From Lactifluus volemus (lineage: Eukaryota > Basidiomycota > Agaricomycetes > Russulales > Russulaceae): DNA of 64,000 nucleotides. The stretch spans positions 1,178,001 to 1,242,000 of the forward strand of contig WTXI01000001.1 of assembly GCA_022376515.1 (NCBI GenBank), in the 5' to 3' direction. Under the pieces are notes generated by a model. The model saw nothing but the letters and a program-made list of their open reading frames with translations, was not told the DNA's origin and searched no databases. A program made the position numbers and the translations under genes. Positions 47,639 through 59,104 of this stretch are shown in pieces. How positions within the stretch are numbered: position 1 is the stretch's first letter; each line of letters starts with the position of its first letter.

Positions 47639-49464
47639 ATGGGTCTCTTTCTCCTTGATTATGGCGCAGGGAACGTTCAAAGCCTCGCCAACACCCTCCA
47701 AACACTCGGTCACTCTTTCAAGTGGATCACTTCGCCATCAGACTTTGACGATGCGACCGTGAGCTTACAACTCGTCTCTTTCAACCCCTCCCTATATGTT
47801 TATCCGGAGGACCGTCGCAGTGCCTTATCTTTCCGGGAGTTGGAGCCTTCCAGACCGCTGTAGACGGCCTGGCCTCGCGCGGCTTCCTCGAGCCTTTACG
47901 AGATTATATCATCTCTGGCCGACCGTATTTCGGGATATGCATCGGCATGCAGGTACTTTTCCAGTCCTCCACTGAGGGGGCATCCGCACCTGGTCTGAGC
48001 ATCATACCGAGCAAGATCGATGTGTTTTCCAACGAGGACAAGACCGTTCCCCACATGGGCTGGAACTCTGTTCATCTCCTCGACCCTCACCACAAGGCCG
48101 ATGAGGGCCTCGACGAGACACTGTACTATTACTTTGTGCACTCGTATCGCGTCACATACAACCCTGAGCGCGAGCCAAACACGGCTCCGTGGGTGCACTC
48201 CGTCACGCAGTACGGTCAGGAGGTGTTCATCGCGACCGTGCACAAGGACAACGTCTTTGGCTGTCAGTTCCACCCCGAAAAATCCGGTGATGCGGGCCTG
48301 CGACTCCTCGATGCCTGGCTGCGCGAACCCACCTTTGCGCAATCGCAATCGCAATCGACGACACGGAACCCGTTCCCACCGAGACCGAAGGACGGCTTTA
48401 CGAAACGGATCATCGCTTGTATGGACGTGCGCGCGAACGACCAAGGCGATCTCGTCGTCACCAAAGGCGACCAATATGATGTGCGCGAAAAAGCCACCAC
48501 CACCACGGCCAACTTGCCCGATGGTACTTCTTCCCCGCTAACTGCCTCAGTTGCTGGCGCGGTGCGCAACCTTGGCAAGCCGGTAGCGCTCGCAGCGCGT
48601 TACTATGCCGCGGGTGCCGACGAGCTTGCCCTGCTGAACATCACGTCTTTCCGCCATTCGCCGCTTCGCGACCAGCCGATGCTCGCCGTCGTGCGCGCAG
48701 CGGCAGCGACAGTCTACGTCCCATTGACCATCGGCGGTGGTATACGCGACACGATAGACCCGGACGGCACGCCGCGATCTGCGCTTGAAGTCGCGGGGGC
48801 GTATTTTCGTGCGGGCGCGGACAAGGTGAGCATCGGGAGCGAAGCGGTCTATGCCGTCGAGCGTCTGCGCCGTGCCACCACCGCTGCCGCCGCCGCCATC
48901 GCCCCAGCGGCTGGTGGTAGCGACGGGAGCAGCGCCATCGAGGCGATTGCGCGTGCGTACGGTCGTCAGGCCGTCGTCGTATCCATCGATCCGAAGCGTG
49001 TGTACGTCCAAGATGGGTCGACGTACGATGGCCCTCGGAAAGACGAGCTCATGATAGGATCTGGGGAAGAAGAGGGCAAGGCGTGGTGGTACCAGTGTAC
49101 GGTCTCTGGTGGGCGAGAAGCACGAGATCTGTCTGTCGTCGAGCTGGCGCGCGGCGTCGAGACACTTGGCGCGGGAGAGATCTTGCTGAATAGCATCGAT
49201 CGCGACGGTACGGGACGCGGATTCGATTTCCACCTCGTGAATCTTGTGCGCCGGAATGTGAGAATCCCTGTCGTAGCAAGCAGCGGTGCGGGGAACGTGC
49301 AACACTTTGTGGATGTATTTAAGAAAACCGATGTCGAGGCGGCATTGGCTGCAGGGATTTTTCACCGAGGTGAGGTACGGATAGACGAGGTCAAGGAAGC
49401 ACTCATAGAGGCAGGAATCAGCGCGAGGACGACAAAAACAAGGCCGTCAAGCTATAAAGCGTAG
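47639..49464 (+). CDS. HIS7: Imidazole glycerol phosphate synthase, bifunctional HisH-HisF
   Basis: Fused glutamine amidotransferase and cyclase making the fifth step of histidine synthesis, with AICAR as by-product. The start MGLFLLDYGAGNVQSL at 47639 matches the family (an in-frame ATG at 47615 would add eight residues). The intron at 47759-47820 precedes CLIFPGVGAFQTAVDGL. The amidotransferase site is PYFGICIGMQ (nucleophile Cys) with the His-Glu pair in CQFHPEKSG. After a short linker the TIM-barrel cyclase starts KRIIACMDVRANDQGDLVVT and includes LALLNITSF, PLTIGGGIRDT, GADKVSIGSEAV, QAVVVSIDPKRVYV, GAGEILLNSIDRDGTGRG, VVASSGAGNVQHF and EAALAAGIFHRGEV. Spliced length 1764 gives 587 residues with no frameshift. 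The 3' half is GC-rich and contains a GAA/AQSQSQS-like linker. Confidence 0.95.
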
Positions 49465-49929
49465 TGTAGTAAATTTACTTCAGTATCTCACATTCGTTTC
49501 CAAGAATAAGATTCGTTTCAGCAATGGTATGAACAAATACAAGACGCCGAAGTGATCGCCTTGAGCTGAGTGTACAATCGAAGCCTACATGTAAACGCGC
49601 CCGTACAAAAGTCACCCCGAATGCTCGGGTAGATAAACAGCTGAAAGGAGGAGAAATTGGTTACACATACACGGGACGGAAGGATTATAAACAAAAAGAA
49701 AGGGAAGAGCAAGAAGTAGCAAGGCCGCGATACACACCTGACAGGCGCAGTAAGCCAAATAGAGGTATAGTCGGGTAGGAACGAGCAAATCGGAAGAAGA
49801 TATAAATATAATTACTGGGATAACCCGAAGTAGTGAAAGAATGTCGATCAAAATTTTCCAGTCCAACAGTCGACAAGAGTCTGACCTCACCTCGACACTT
49901 CGTCGACCAAGGAGGGCTATTTGACACAA

Positions 49930-51314
49930 TTATTTACTGCCGCGGACAACACCTTTGACTTTCTTCAGAATGCTCGTCTTCCTTCCAAGACCTCGGTCAT
50001 CGGCGCCGGGGCTTGTGGGGGTTGCCGGCAGGTCCTTGGCTACGTCACGGTCACGAACGTAGACATATGGCTCGACGGGGGTCGTCGGAGAGCTGTCCCC
50101 ACGGCCCTGGCGGACGAAACGACCTAAGAGCGAATCACGGGGGCGGTAAGCTGAATGCCCGTGGCCACCACTCTCGGCGGAGGAGGTAGGGGAGGGCACA
50201 CCATCACCAGGCGGGCCCGTCGCTTCATTAATAGTAACGGGCACATTTGGGGAGTCACGCATTTTACGGATGCGTTGCATTAGAGACCTGTTACGACCTA
50301 GATTAGCCCCTCCAGTATCAGGAGAGGGCTGAGATGGGTAGGGTTCGGCCTCGGGTGCGGTAGGAACAAAAATGGGTTGTGGGGGAGGGATGGAACGATT
50401 GGGGACACGTGGACGAAGGGGCAGGTCATCGCGAGCTCGCCTGCCGCTGGTGCGTGGCTCCCTGATCATGGAATTGCCATGAGTGATAGGTCTATCGGAG
50501 TCACTACCACCGGCAAAAAATTCTTCGTAGGGTTCGGGTTCGGCCATTCCCCAGGCTTCAGCGAGGGCATCAACCTTCTTCTTCGGGGGTTCATAGTAAT
50601 AGTTCGTGTCATTGGCATCGGATGGGTAAGAAGCATCGTAAGCAAAAGTTGGGTTGACGGGGCTCGGACCATCCTCGTTGTTTCGGTAGCGGGCAACGAC
50701 CTCCTCGTCCTCGGGATTAATCGATGTCCATGCATACATGGGGGCCTTGGTACGATGCTTATTACGAGAAGGGGCACAAGCATCGAAGGGGCCATCATGA
50801 TGGAACACTAAGTGAGCATCAAAGTGAGAATGGTGGCTGGATGCATGTAACCGAAAATAACATACTCGGACCAACGCCAGTGAAATCGAGACGATCAATG
50901 ACATCAGCGTGTGCAGAACCTTTCTTGGTTTTCGAGCGGTGAATTTTGGTTTTATCTGATGGAACCGAGTCTGTGGAATGGGAACGCCTCGCCGGGGTGG
51001 GCTGAGGACGGGAGGGAATGGTGGATGAACTAGTTTAGGGGTATTGTTGGATTAGTAAGAGAGAGAGAGAAGATAAAGACGGACGGTAACCCGGCTGTCT
51101 GGCTGCGACTGGGGCGGGAACGAGAAGGCGGATCAGTAGAGCGGGGGCGATGATGAGCATCGGTACGAGAATTTGATCTAGTCGTTTGATGGGTTTGTTG
51201 TTGTTGTTGTTGTTGTTGCTGCTGCTGCTGCTGCTGCTGACGTTGCTGTCGACTAGGGGGAGCAGCCTGCTTTGGAGGAAGGGGAGGAGGAGCCTCTCGG
51301 AAGGGATCAGACAT
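49930..51314 (-). CDS. Pal1-family cell-polarity protein
   Basis: Pal1 proteins act at sites of polarised growth and endocytic patches in fungi. Start MSDPFREAPPPLPPKQA (51314), then a polyglutamine run of about 15 residues and a basic Ser/Arg stretch (HHRPRSTDPPSRSRPSRSQ). Exon 2 holds RRSHSTDSVPSDKTKIHRSK and the family core KKGSAHADVIDRLDFTGVG, joined by an intron to MFHHDGPFDACAPSRNKHRT and APMYAW. The rest is disordered: YYYEPPKKKVDALAEAWGMA, PGGANL-like repeats and a short conserved tail DSLLGRFVRQGRG, DRGLGRKTSILKKVKGVVRG. The stop is at 49930. No frameshift is seen. It is divergent from the desaturase and convergent with HIS7. Confidence 0.9.
51195..51240. repeat. (TTG/CTG)n microsatellite coding polyglutamine in Pal1
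   Basis: About 7 TTG followed by about 7 CTG units on the plus strand, read as mixed CAA/CAG codons on the minus strand. Likely length-polymorphic between strains. Confidence 0.9.
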
Positions 51315-51486
51315 GATGGCCACGCGAGGGGGAAATATCTGAAGAGAAAAGAAAGGAGAGATGACTATGACAAGGTGAGAAGGGGGAAAAAGGAGAGGAA
51401 CGAAACGAGGCGATTCGAGGCGAGGTTGAACCAAATCTTGCCAATGCCAAGGACCGGCAATATCCGTTGACCCCCTTAGTTTGCTC
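51315..51486. promoter_or_regulatory. Bidirectional promoter Pal1 / Δ8 desaturase (172 bp)
   Basis: Divergent starts 172 bp apart. The tract is purine-rich on the plus strand (GAGAAAAGAAAGG). No TATA box seen. Confidence 0.45.
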
Positions 51487-53287
51487 ATGGTCATACACAC
51501 ACGCGAGTCCATCGCCACTCGCATCATCAACGGTGAACTTCTTTTCATCTTAAATGGTAATCTAATTCGCGTACCCCAACAATGGCTTTCCACCCATCCG
51601 GGAGGTGCTCTCACCATACTTCATTTCATCGGTCGTGATGCAACTGATGAGGTCGAGGCGTATCATCCCAAGCACATACTCGATAACATGCGCGCATTTT
51701 CTCAAGGTCCAGTGCAACTGTCAGAACATGGCTGGGTCCCTCTTCTACCTCCCATAGCTACTGGTTGGATTAGGAAACTTTCCACAGATGGTTCTTTTCA
51801 ATGGCACAACGAGGCCACTCCCGAGTACTCGTCAGAAAGCACCCCTCATTCTCCATCTTCCCAAATCCTCCTCATCAAGAAAGCAGGCACTCCCATTGCT
51901 TCTGGCCCTTCCTTGGCTTCTATACAACCTCCACCTACCCCCTTGTCGCTTGATGTCCAGGCTCAGCACTCTGCCGCATACAAGGAACTCCACAAGCGTG
52001 TAATCGACGCCGGTCTATACAAAACTCGTCACATATCCGGCTATGGCCCTGATGTGGCCCGCTACATTTTCCTCGCACTATCCTCATACTTCTTATACCA
52101 GTGCCAGCGGTTCTTCCTCAGTGCCGTCTTTTTGGGTGCCCTCTGGCATCAACTCATGTTTATCTGTCATGACCTCGGTCACGTCGGTGTCACTCACGAT
52201 TGGTACAAGGACCGTTTTTTATCTATGTTTTTGGCCGATTTTATTGGTGGCGTCAGCATTGGCTGGTGGGTTCATGTGTGTCCCTTCATCGTATCTTTTT
52301 CTAGACCTCTACTTAACCTGCTTGACATTTTAAGAATCACAACGTTCATCACAGTATGTTAATCACGTATTGTTTTATTATCCCCTCTGGTCTAATAACA
52401 ATTTATCACAGTCGTCCCAAACCACCCATCTCAGTATGTCTCTCTTATATCGTCTACTTTTCATTTCCTTACCTTCCTTTCCAGTGATCCAGACATTCAA
52501 CACCTCCCTTTTTTTGCCCCGACTCCTGCCTTCTTCAAATCCCTCTACTCCTCATACTACAAGCGCGAACTCACCTTTGACCGCGTTTCACAGTTGGCCA
52601 TTGCTGCTCAGCACCGCCTATTCTATGTCATCATGTCCCTCGCGCGGTTCAACCTCTATCGCCTCTCATTTCGCTATCTCTGGATAACCCGCAATGAGCC
52701 CGCCAAGGCCCGCGGCGGTCGCTGGGTTTGGTGGACGGAGGTCGTGGCCATCTGCGGTTTCTTCTGCTGGTACGGGAGAGTCCTCCGTGGCTGCGGCTCT
52801 TGGCAGACCAGTGTGATGTATCTCATCGTGAGCAATATGGTGCCGAGCCCGTTGCATGTCCAGGTAGGATCTCACCTCCATTCTAGGTAACCATGACTGT
52901 TGATCACGCACGCTACCCTAGATCGTCCTTTCACACTATTCACGCTCCACCATTGATCTCGGCCCTTTAGAATCTTTTCCACATCGACAACTCCGCACAA
53001 CATCTGACGTCATTTGTCACCCGTCTGTAGAATTCCTCCATGGCGGACTACACCTCCAGATCACTCATCACCTATTTCCCCGGTTGCCACGTTATAACCT
53101 CAAAGAGGCTAGCCATCTCGTCAAAGAATTCGCAAAAGAGCAAGGATTGGAGTATGCTGAGTTCGGTTTCATTAAAGGGAATAGTGAAGTACGGAGTGCC
53201 CTGCGAGGCGTGGCTGACCAGTTAAAGATCATGAAAATCGTTGCCGACTCTGAGATCCGAGAGGCGATGAATAGAAAAGCGGACTAG
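51487..53287 (+). CDS. Cytochrome b5-fusion Δ8 sphingolipid desaturase
   Basis: ER enzyme that desaturates the sphingoid base of glucosylceramide at C8. The N-terminal cytochrome b5 domain carries WLSTHPGGALTILHFIGRDA and VEAYHPKH (both haem His residues). The desaturase core has TM segments and three histidine boxes: HDLGHVGVTH, NHNVHHIVPNHPSHD and QITHHLFPRLPRYN, the Gln in the third box being typical of front-end b5-fusion desaturases. The second box is encoded by two microexons (52335-52353 and 52412-52433). Introns are 52270-52334, 52354-52411, 52434-52484 and 52864-52921; spliced length 1569 gives 522 residues with no frameshift. I choose the ATG at 51487 (MVIHTRESIATRIINGEL). Confidence 0.92.
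52335..52433 (+). other. Two microexons (19 and 22 nt) coding the desaturase second His box
   Basis: Exon 52335-52353 encodes NHNVHH plus one base; exon 52412-52433 completes IVPNHPSH. Flanking introns have AAG, CAG and CAG acceptors and GTATGT donors. Neither exon is visible to simple ORF finding. Confidence 0.85.
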
Positions 53288-53430
53288 GACTTCGTCATAC
53301 ATCGGTTCATACCAGCTGGCTGGATGTCATACCCTAGTTCATTCAATGCCATATGCCATGTATTACCCATGTTTTAAAACGCATACATGAAAGGGCAATA
53401 AAAAAGGTGAAGTGAGCAACTAATACAAGA

Positions 53431-54184
53431 TCACTTCTTCTTGGCCGCCTCCTCTTCTTCCTTCTGTAAAACACGGTAGGCTGTAAGTCAACGAACAGGA
53501 AGATCAAGTGGACTGCAACTAGCCTTCGCTGCACGAATCTTGCGTGCACCTTCAAACCTTGCCTCAGCCCGGTTATTGCGAAGGGTCTTGTAAGCGTTGA
53601 ATTCCCGCTCCTCCGGCGTAATTTTGCGAGGCTCTTCGTGAACAGAGGCAGATGGAAGAGGGAGGGTTTGGCGGGTTGTAGGTGCTGTGAGATCCCCAGG
53701 CTTAACAAATCCCCCCCCTTCTGTGAGCATGCGAAACACCCAAAGCAAAGAAAAAAACGGTACGCACAGAAGAATCGCCCTGTTTGGGTTTGCGCGCTTT
53801 GCGCGGGAACACGACAAGGCGTTCCTTGTACGCCTTCAGCCGCTCAATGTTAACCGCTTTCCCTTCAACGGAGAGATTTCGGCGCCGATGATCGACGACG
53901 ACGCCGAGTCCCAAGGCTACCTTGCGGCTGATTCCCGCCTCTTTCAACTCGCCTAGAGTGAAGCCACGACCTTCGCGTAATTTGGTATTGTACCGCACAG
54001 TCTGGCCGCGCACGGCGGGGCGGAGAAGGGTGAGGGGGCGCACACCAAGTGTCGCAGCCTTGGCTTTACGCGCGTTGCGCCGGCGGAGCTTTCGCCCGGG
54101 TTGGTCGAACCATGTCTTGACACGGCGCTGCCAATCTTTGCGGAAGTGATTGCTGGGAAGGACGTTGTTTTTTCCGAAACCCAT
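53431..54184 (-). CDS. RPL13: 60S ribosomal protein eL13
   Basis: Large-subunit ribosomal protein. Start MGFGKNNVLPSNHFRKDWQR (54184) continues VKTWFDQPGRKLRRRNARKA, GVRPLTLLRPAVRGQTVRYN, TKLREGRGFTLGELKEAGI, LGVVVDHRRRNLSVEGKAVN and RLKAYKERLVVFPRKARKPK. The first intron joins KQGDSSV to QGGGFVKPGDLTAP (acceptor CTCACAG before a G8 run). After EEREFNAYKTLRNNRAEARF and EGARKIRAAKA a second intron leads to TYRVLQKEEEEAAKKK-stop (53431). The splice choices keep frame through the G8 homopolymer, so no error is needed here. The short run of lysines and acidic tail is normal for the family. Confidence 0.92.
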
Positions 54185-55834
54185 GGTTTTGTTAGTCTGA
54201 GGGGACACGAAAAGTAAGTCAACGATGGGATGTGAGACAAATGCAAAAGACACGGCAGGCAAGGGGCTCTATGCATCCATATAGACTGGGCTCCATCCGA
54301 TTGATTGTCGGGCGATTCGCCAGATCAAACTGCATGCATCGATCCCAATAGACACTCGTGGTGCAACTAGATGCTACATCTCAACAGCCAATCCTGAATA
54401 CTAACCTTGAGAGGTCGTTCTTGACGTTGGCAGCCGTTGACGGGGGCCTCTACCGGGAGATTTGGGTTAGTTTAAAACTCCGCGGTACAAGTTTGAAACA
54501 TATTACATAAAACCAAGAAATTAGGACGTTCTTGATTTTTCCCACGGTAGTGCACTTCACCAACCATTAGCAGCTTAGCAGCTTTTGTTGTTTTTTCAAA
54601 GGAGCTCAAGCGTGTGCAAGGACTGCCCTGTACCAAGGGCTATACCAGTAAGTTTGGCCCCAGTATGCCAAGAGGTAACTAACTGTCAGATTCCTTGCAC
54701 ACTGACTCGGACTTGCACGAGAACTGAGGGAGGTAACTACCTTACGATGTAATAGAATGTGACTAAGCGATATACGACGACAAAGATCAATCATAAACTG
54801 TCTGCGTGCGCACCAGAGTGTGTACCGCACTTCCTATTGTACTGCTAAGTTACTATCAAATTAAAAGGTGCAATGATAAGTGGAGCGATGATAGAATTAT
54901 AGAAATGATCTGAAACGATCACATCCAATGCAATAAAGTTCCTTCTTTTTTCTACAACATGTATTATTGGTAACGCCCAAGCAATCTGCCCTTTGAGACT
55001 TCGAAAACGTAAAACTATTGAATGCATGTTGGACTTTTTACGAAATTTGATTTGTGGAAATGAACGATGTCACGTGATAGTATCCTGATCCGGTGTTTTT
55101 GGCTCTACTTGAGCTTGTACTTCAGTTATCCTGTTGACATGACAGCTGACAATTCTCATACTACAGGATGCGCTAGCTAAACGCCGTCTTTGCTGCAGTG
55201 CCATGGCCTCGATTTGAACATGAGTGATGTTGGCAGATGACGTGTCATGAGCCCGATCATCATGATGAATGACGGCCCAACTCACATATCCACCCCAACT
55301 TGGTGCCCGAAAAACGTGTCATCTTGGCAACCGGTGTGTCTGAGAGATTGATGGCAAATTTTTGGATTGGATAACTCGGGTCGCTGTGCACCACGCTGCA
55401 CCAACCAATTAGCAGTTGTCGATCGCTGACTAAGGTACTTGTATACCACAACACTTACGACTTGAGTCGTCTCCAGAGGTACGTAATGACCGATCCCGTT
55501 TCCAGGCATTGGCGATTTTGCTTACACTGAGTTGAGGCGCGAACGAATAAATGTTCCAGCTGTCTGAGAGAGTGGCAGTAAAGACTGAGTTGCTCAGCCG
55601 AGCGACACTGCAAAACACCTGGTTATCAACCCGCAAGTTTACATCTAGGTTGATTGATCGGCTTGACGTCTCGCCTGCGCTAATCTTGAAACTAGTCCAT
55701 GGATCAGGAGAGCGTTGCGACGTGTGAGTTTAATTTGGTAGGTTCTCGATTTTCCCTAGGACCCCCCGTTTACGACCGTACACCCTCTCATTCTTCACTC
55801 AAACCCGACCTTTTCTTATTTACAATCCCTTTAA
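54185..55834. other. Intergenic between eL13 and the duplicated membrane-protein gene
   Basis: 1.65 kb. The left part is the eL13 promoter. From about 55465 rightward it matches the region upstream of the second copy (about 58785). Minus-strand frames at 55260-55640 show weak protein-like text shared by both copies (RSLRTSGDD), but I cannot assign a gene. Confidence 0.4.
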
Positions 55835-57398
55835 ATGCGCACACATCTCTGTTTATACCTAGTCCTACTGGATGCCTTCATTTCTGTACAAGCTTTCACC
55901 TTCTCGAACAATGTACCCACCGAGTGTGGGAACTTCGAGGTTTCCTGGACTGGTCAGTGGTTGCTTTGACTTGTGGAAAGGACATTACTGAGTGCCTTTT
56001 TGTAGGTGGCCAGCAACCTTTTGTGCTGGAGATGGCTCCCGTAAGTTATCTAGTTATTACCCTCCCCCCCCCAGCACTTGCTTATGAGGACGTTAGGTTG
56101 ATGGCTCACAGAGAGTCTTCAATATTCCCGCCTCCGCGTTTAGCAATGGCGCTGGGAAGTTCAACATCCCTCAGCTAACGCTTTCTCGAGAAACGCAATT
56201 TCTTGTAACCATGTCGGACGCCACCGGCTTTGCAACCGGGGGCATATCCCCGCTCTTAACAGTAGAAGCTCCCACAGGTGCTGCTACCTGCAACTCTACC
56301 GATCCTGGCCCCAGTTTCTTTTTTTCTCTTGATGACGCTTTGCAGCAATGCAAGTGAGTTAGTCATAGTTTCGAGTATCTAATCGTGGCTGATTTGATGA
56401 TATGATCAGACCATACACCTTTTCTGCCTTTCCCGGAGCTATCCAGCCCGTGACGATCTTCGTCAGTAGAAATCTTGTCCAGTTCTGGTGCGCCCTGTGG
56501 ACTGATTCATGTGCTTCAGGGTTTAGTCCCAGGAGGTACGGCAGTCGTGCTCAATGTTCCCAATCCGTCTACGAAGTTCGTATGGAGTGCAGCCAGCGTA
56601 TCGGCGGGTACTGGGATCATCTTTGTGATGAGTGACTCGCAGAATCGCACGGGTGGTGCATCACCCATCAAGGTTTCAAGCGCGACTAGCGATTCCTCCT
56701 GTCTTAACTCAAATTCACCGTCGGTTACCCTTCAAGGAACTTCTTCGACCCTACTAGCATCTCCTACCTCTTCCTCTGGGCGCGCGTCAAATTCCACTAA
56801 GAGATCTGGTGCGACCCTAGCTGCGGCAATTGCCAGTGTCTTAGTCGGACTGGTAGCTCTGGTAGCTCTCAGCCTATTTCTTTTCCGTCGAAATCAGTCT
56901 CGTCGGCCGAGAGACCACGTTGACCTTGGTGGTGCGTTTTCATATGTATCTCTTGTCCCATCCTTGGCAATAACGACTGGCCCAGATGGTTATCGTGATG
57001 AGCCGTCGTCACCTTTTCCCTACACGGTGGACCCGTTTCCGCCACCTGATCCCACCAATAACACACACTACGAAATGCCTCACATAGAATCGTCGACCGC
57101 CAATTTGGGACCTCCTACTGAAGCCGAAGTGGCCGCTGCCGTTCTGCCCAGTGTTTCCTCCAGTACTTCGTCCTCTGTGCCTTCTTCCAGGACAAGGAAA
57201 ACAGATGTTACTGCATCGACGACTCGGTTTCAGCCTGCGCGGTTCATCGTCCACACAGATGTCGAAGAAGTCGAAGTCGAACCAGATGACAACGGGGTCA
57301 TAGAACTTCCCCCGCAGTATAACGAACATCGCCAGCCGCTGTCTTTTCGCACCAGCAGCCATGCCCCGTCATCGACTTTAAGTTCTGACCAACCATGA
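55835..57398 (+). CDS. Secreted-ectodomain, single-pass membrane protein of unknown function (intact copy)
   Basis: Starts at 55835 with a signal peptide (MRTHLCLYLVLLDAFISVQA), then a small ectodomain: FTFSNNVPTECGNFEVSWTG, GGQQPFVLEMAP, RVFNIPASAFSNGAGKFNIP, SDATGFATGGISPLLTV, KPYTFSAFPGAIQPVTIF and GLVPGGTAVVLNVPNPSTKF. A Ser/Thr-rich stalk leads to one TM helix (LAAAIASVLVGLVALVALSLF) with a basic stop-transfer LFRRNQSRRP and a ~150-residue cytoplasmic tail (SSPFPYTVDPFPPPDP, VIELPPQYNEHRQPL). Six exons splice in one frame. This layout (ectodomain, S/T stalk, TM, Pro-rich tail) recurs in Agaricomycete surface-protein families and resembles a wall-stress sensor in outline only. The stop is at 57398. 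Confidence 0.8.
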
Positions 57399-57879
57399 CA
57401 CATGCATGACCCTTCTCACATGGGATCCTGTTGATTACCATCTTGCATTCACGACGTAGTTACGGATTTCGGACTTCGGACACTGACACTACGATGGGAT
57501 GTATTTATATCGTTCTTACTCTTGCCATGCATACTCATACAGTCTCAACCTTGGACATTTGTCGAATATCGGACTATCCAGTACTTTTCGTCGGAACGCG
57601 ATCTGATGATGCTTAGATTGAAACTAGGAAACTAGATATACATGTACCTGCAGGGAGGAATAAAGAGTAAGAGAAGATAGGCAACTTGTTAAGAGTCAGC
57701 AAGTGCGATCGATGGTAGTACAAATGACAGCAGACAGTTGCCAGCGTGAGAATTTGCCGAATACATAAAGGACAGCTCTGGTCGAAAAATGAGTGGTCAG
57801 ATTTCGTGTACATGAGAAAATAGATCGTGTACAGTGCTGCTTTCATCTATAAATCCTGTCACCGAAAATGTCGTATTGA

Positions 57880-58040
57880 TGTCGCCCTCGTAGGCTAAGG
57901 GCCACTGGCAGGACCGTCCACAGATGCATTGAGATCCTGCCTGGAGATTGAGTCAATTACGACTTCCTGTTCCTGCCACTTGAACGCCTGTGTCGCTTCC
58001 GTTGGTCATCCTTAATTACGTCTTCGGTGACCTGTGATAT
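57880..58040 (-). pseudogene. Duplicated 3' fragment of the 61.3-62.2 kb gene
   Basis: The sequence matches the last ~150 bp of the gene at 61334-62193 (GTCGCCCTCG, TTCCTGTTCCTGCC, CGCCTGTGTCGCTTCCGT). Small insertions and deletions are present, and the homology stops before any upstream exon, so this is a passenger fragment of the tandem duplication. Confidence 0.75.
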
Positions 58041-58784
58041 GAGCATGGGTCAGCAATGGCCTGCTTCGGTCTCTCTGCCAGGTTCTGGCCCAGCCCCAGG
58101 CAGTCTAACACTGGGCTATAATGGTCTCTGTAGGCATCAGTAGGACACTTGCATGTACTGTTGGATCATTGTAACTCAATAATAACCTGTTGTTCAGCAC
58201 AGACTTGGATCACACTGATTAGGCCTTGCAAGAGAATGAAGGCATTAAGGACAGTTCCAAAGACTGAGGCAGTGTGTCAACACAGATTTAGCCTATCCTT
58301 CATCACTGAATACCATAGCATCAGCAACAGCTTGAACCATGCTTATTATCAAGTGGGAGCAGTGGGGGAGACCCTTTTTGGCAAGGGGCGAGATAATCCC
58401 TGATGCGGGAGTGGGAAGGAGTGCCAGAGGGCCAGGAGTGTCGAGATGAACAGTTCCCAGACGTGCCTGATTCAAGCTGTCCCGCAACGACAGGGATGTG
58501 GCGTACTAGTAGCCCGAGAAGTGATGGTCCGGTTGAGGCTCAACTTGACCGCCACTAGTATCGCTTAGATAGTAACAATAACTCCCTGGGAAGTGATAAT
58601 TGTGATTTTTCACCATCCGATAACACTGATGGACTTGACATTACTTTATCGATTTGAATTACCCTCAAGGTGGACCATACCACATGACGAATGCTCCTGT
58701 TCCTGGTTCTCGCAATGGGCACTCGAACTTCGACCATATTGAAGACTTCGCAAGCAAAGGAACGAGATACATCGTCTCCTGAGG
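58041..58784. other. Inter-unit spacer, origin unknown
   Basis: About 740 bp lying between the two duplicated units with no match to either. No terminal repeats, target-site duplication or coding domain recognised. It could be a decayed mobile element or leftover filler. Confidence 0.4.
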
Positions 58785-59104
58785 TACGTAACGACCAATC
58801 GCGTTTGCGTTTTTTCTCACACCGAGTTGAGGCACAAACGAATGACATGTTCCAGCTCTCTGAGACACTCGGAGTGGCAGTAAAGATTGAGTTGCTCAGC
58901 TGAGCGACAGCAAAGCACTTGACACTGACATTCAGGTTGATTAATCGACTTTTAGTATGCACTTGACGCCTGCACCCGGGCTAATCTTGAAACTGGTTCG
59001 TGGATCAGGAGAAAGTTGCGACATTCGGACCCCCGTTTATAACCATACACCCTCACATTCTTCACTCATACCCGACCTTCTTTTCTTGTTTACAATCCCC
59101 TCAG

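Larger units (their letters stand above)
55465..58040 (+). repeat. Tandem segmental duplication, unit A
   Basis: Matches unit B (58785-61450) over the upstream region, the membrane-protein gene, its 3' flank (ATGCATACTCATACA, GTACTTTTCGTCGGAACG) and the last ~150 bp of the neighbouring gene's 3' end (GTCGCCCTCG...AGGCTA). Identity by eye is high but far from complete, so the event is not recent. Confidence 0.85.

Noticed and set aside
48547..49365. 272-codon minus-strand open frame
   Set aside because: Antisense to the GC-rich HIS7 cyclase half; no conserved domain.
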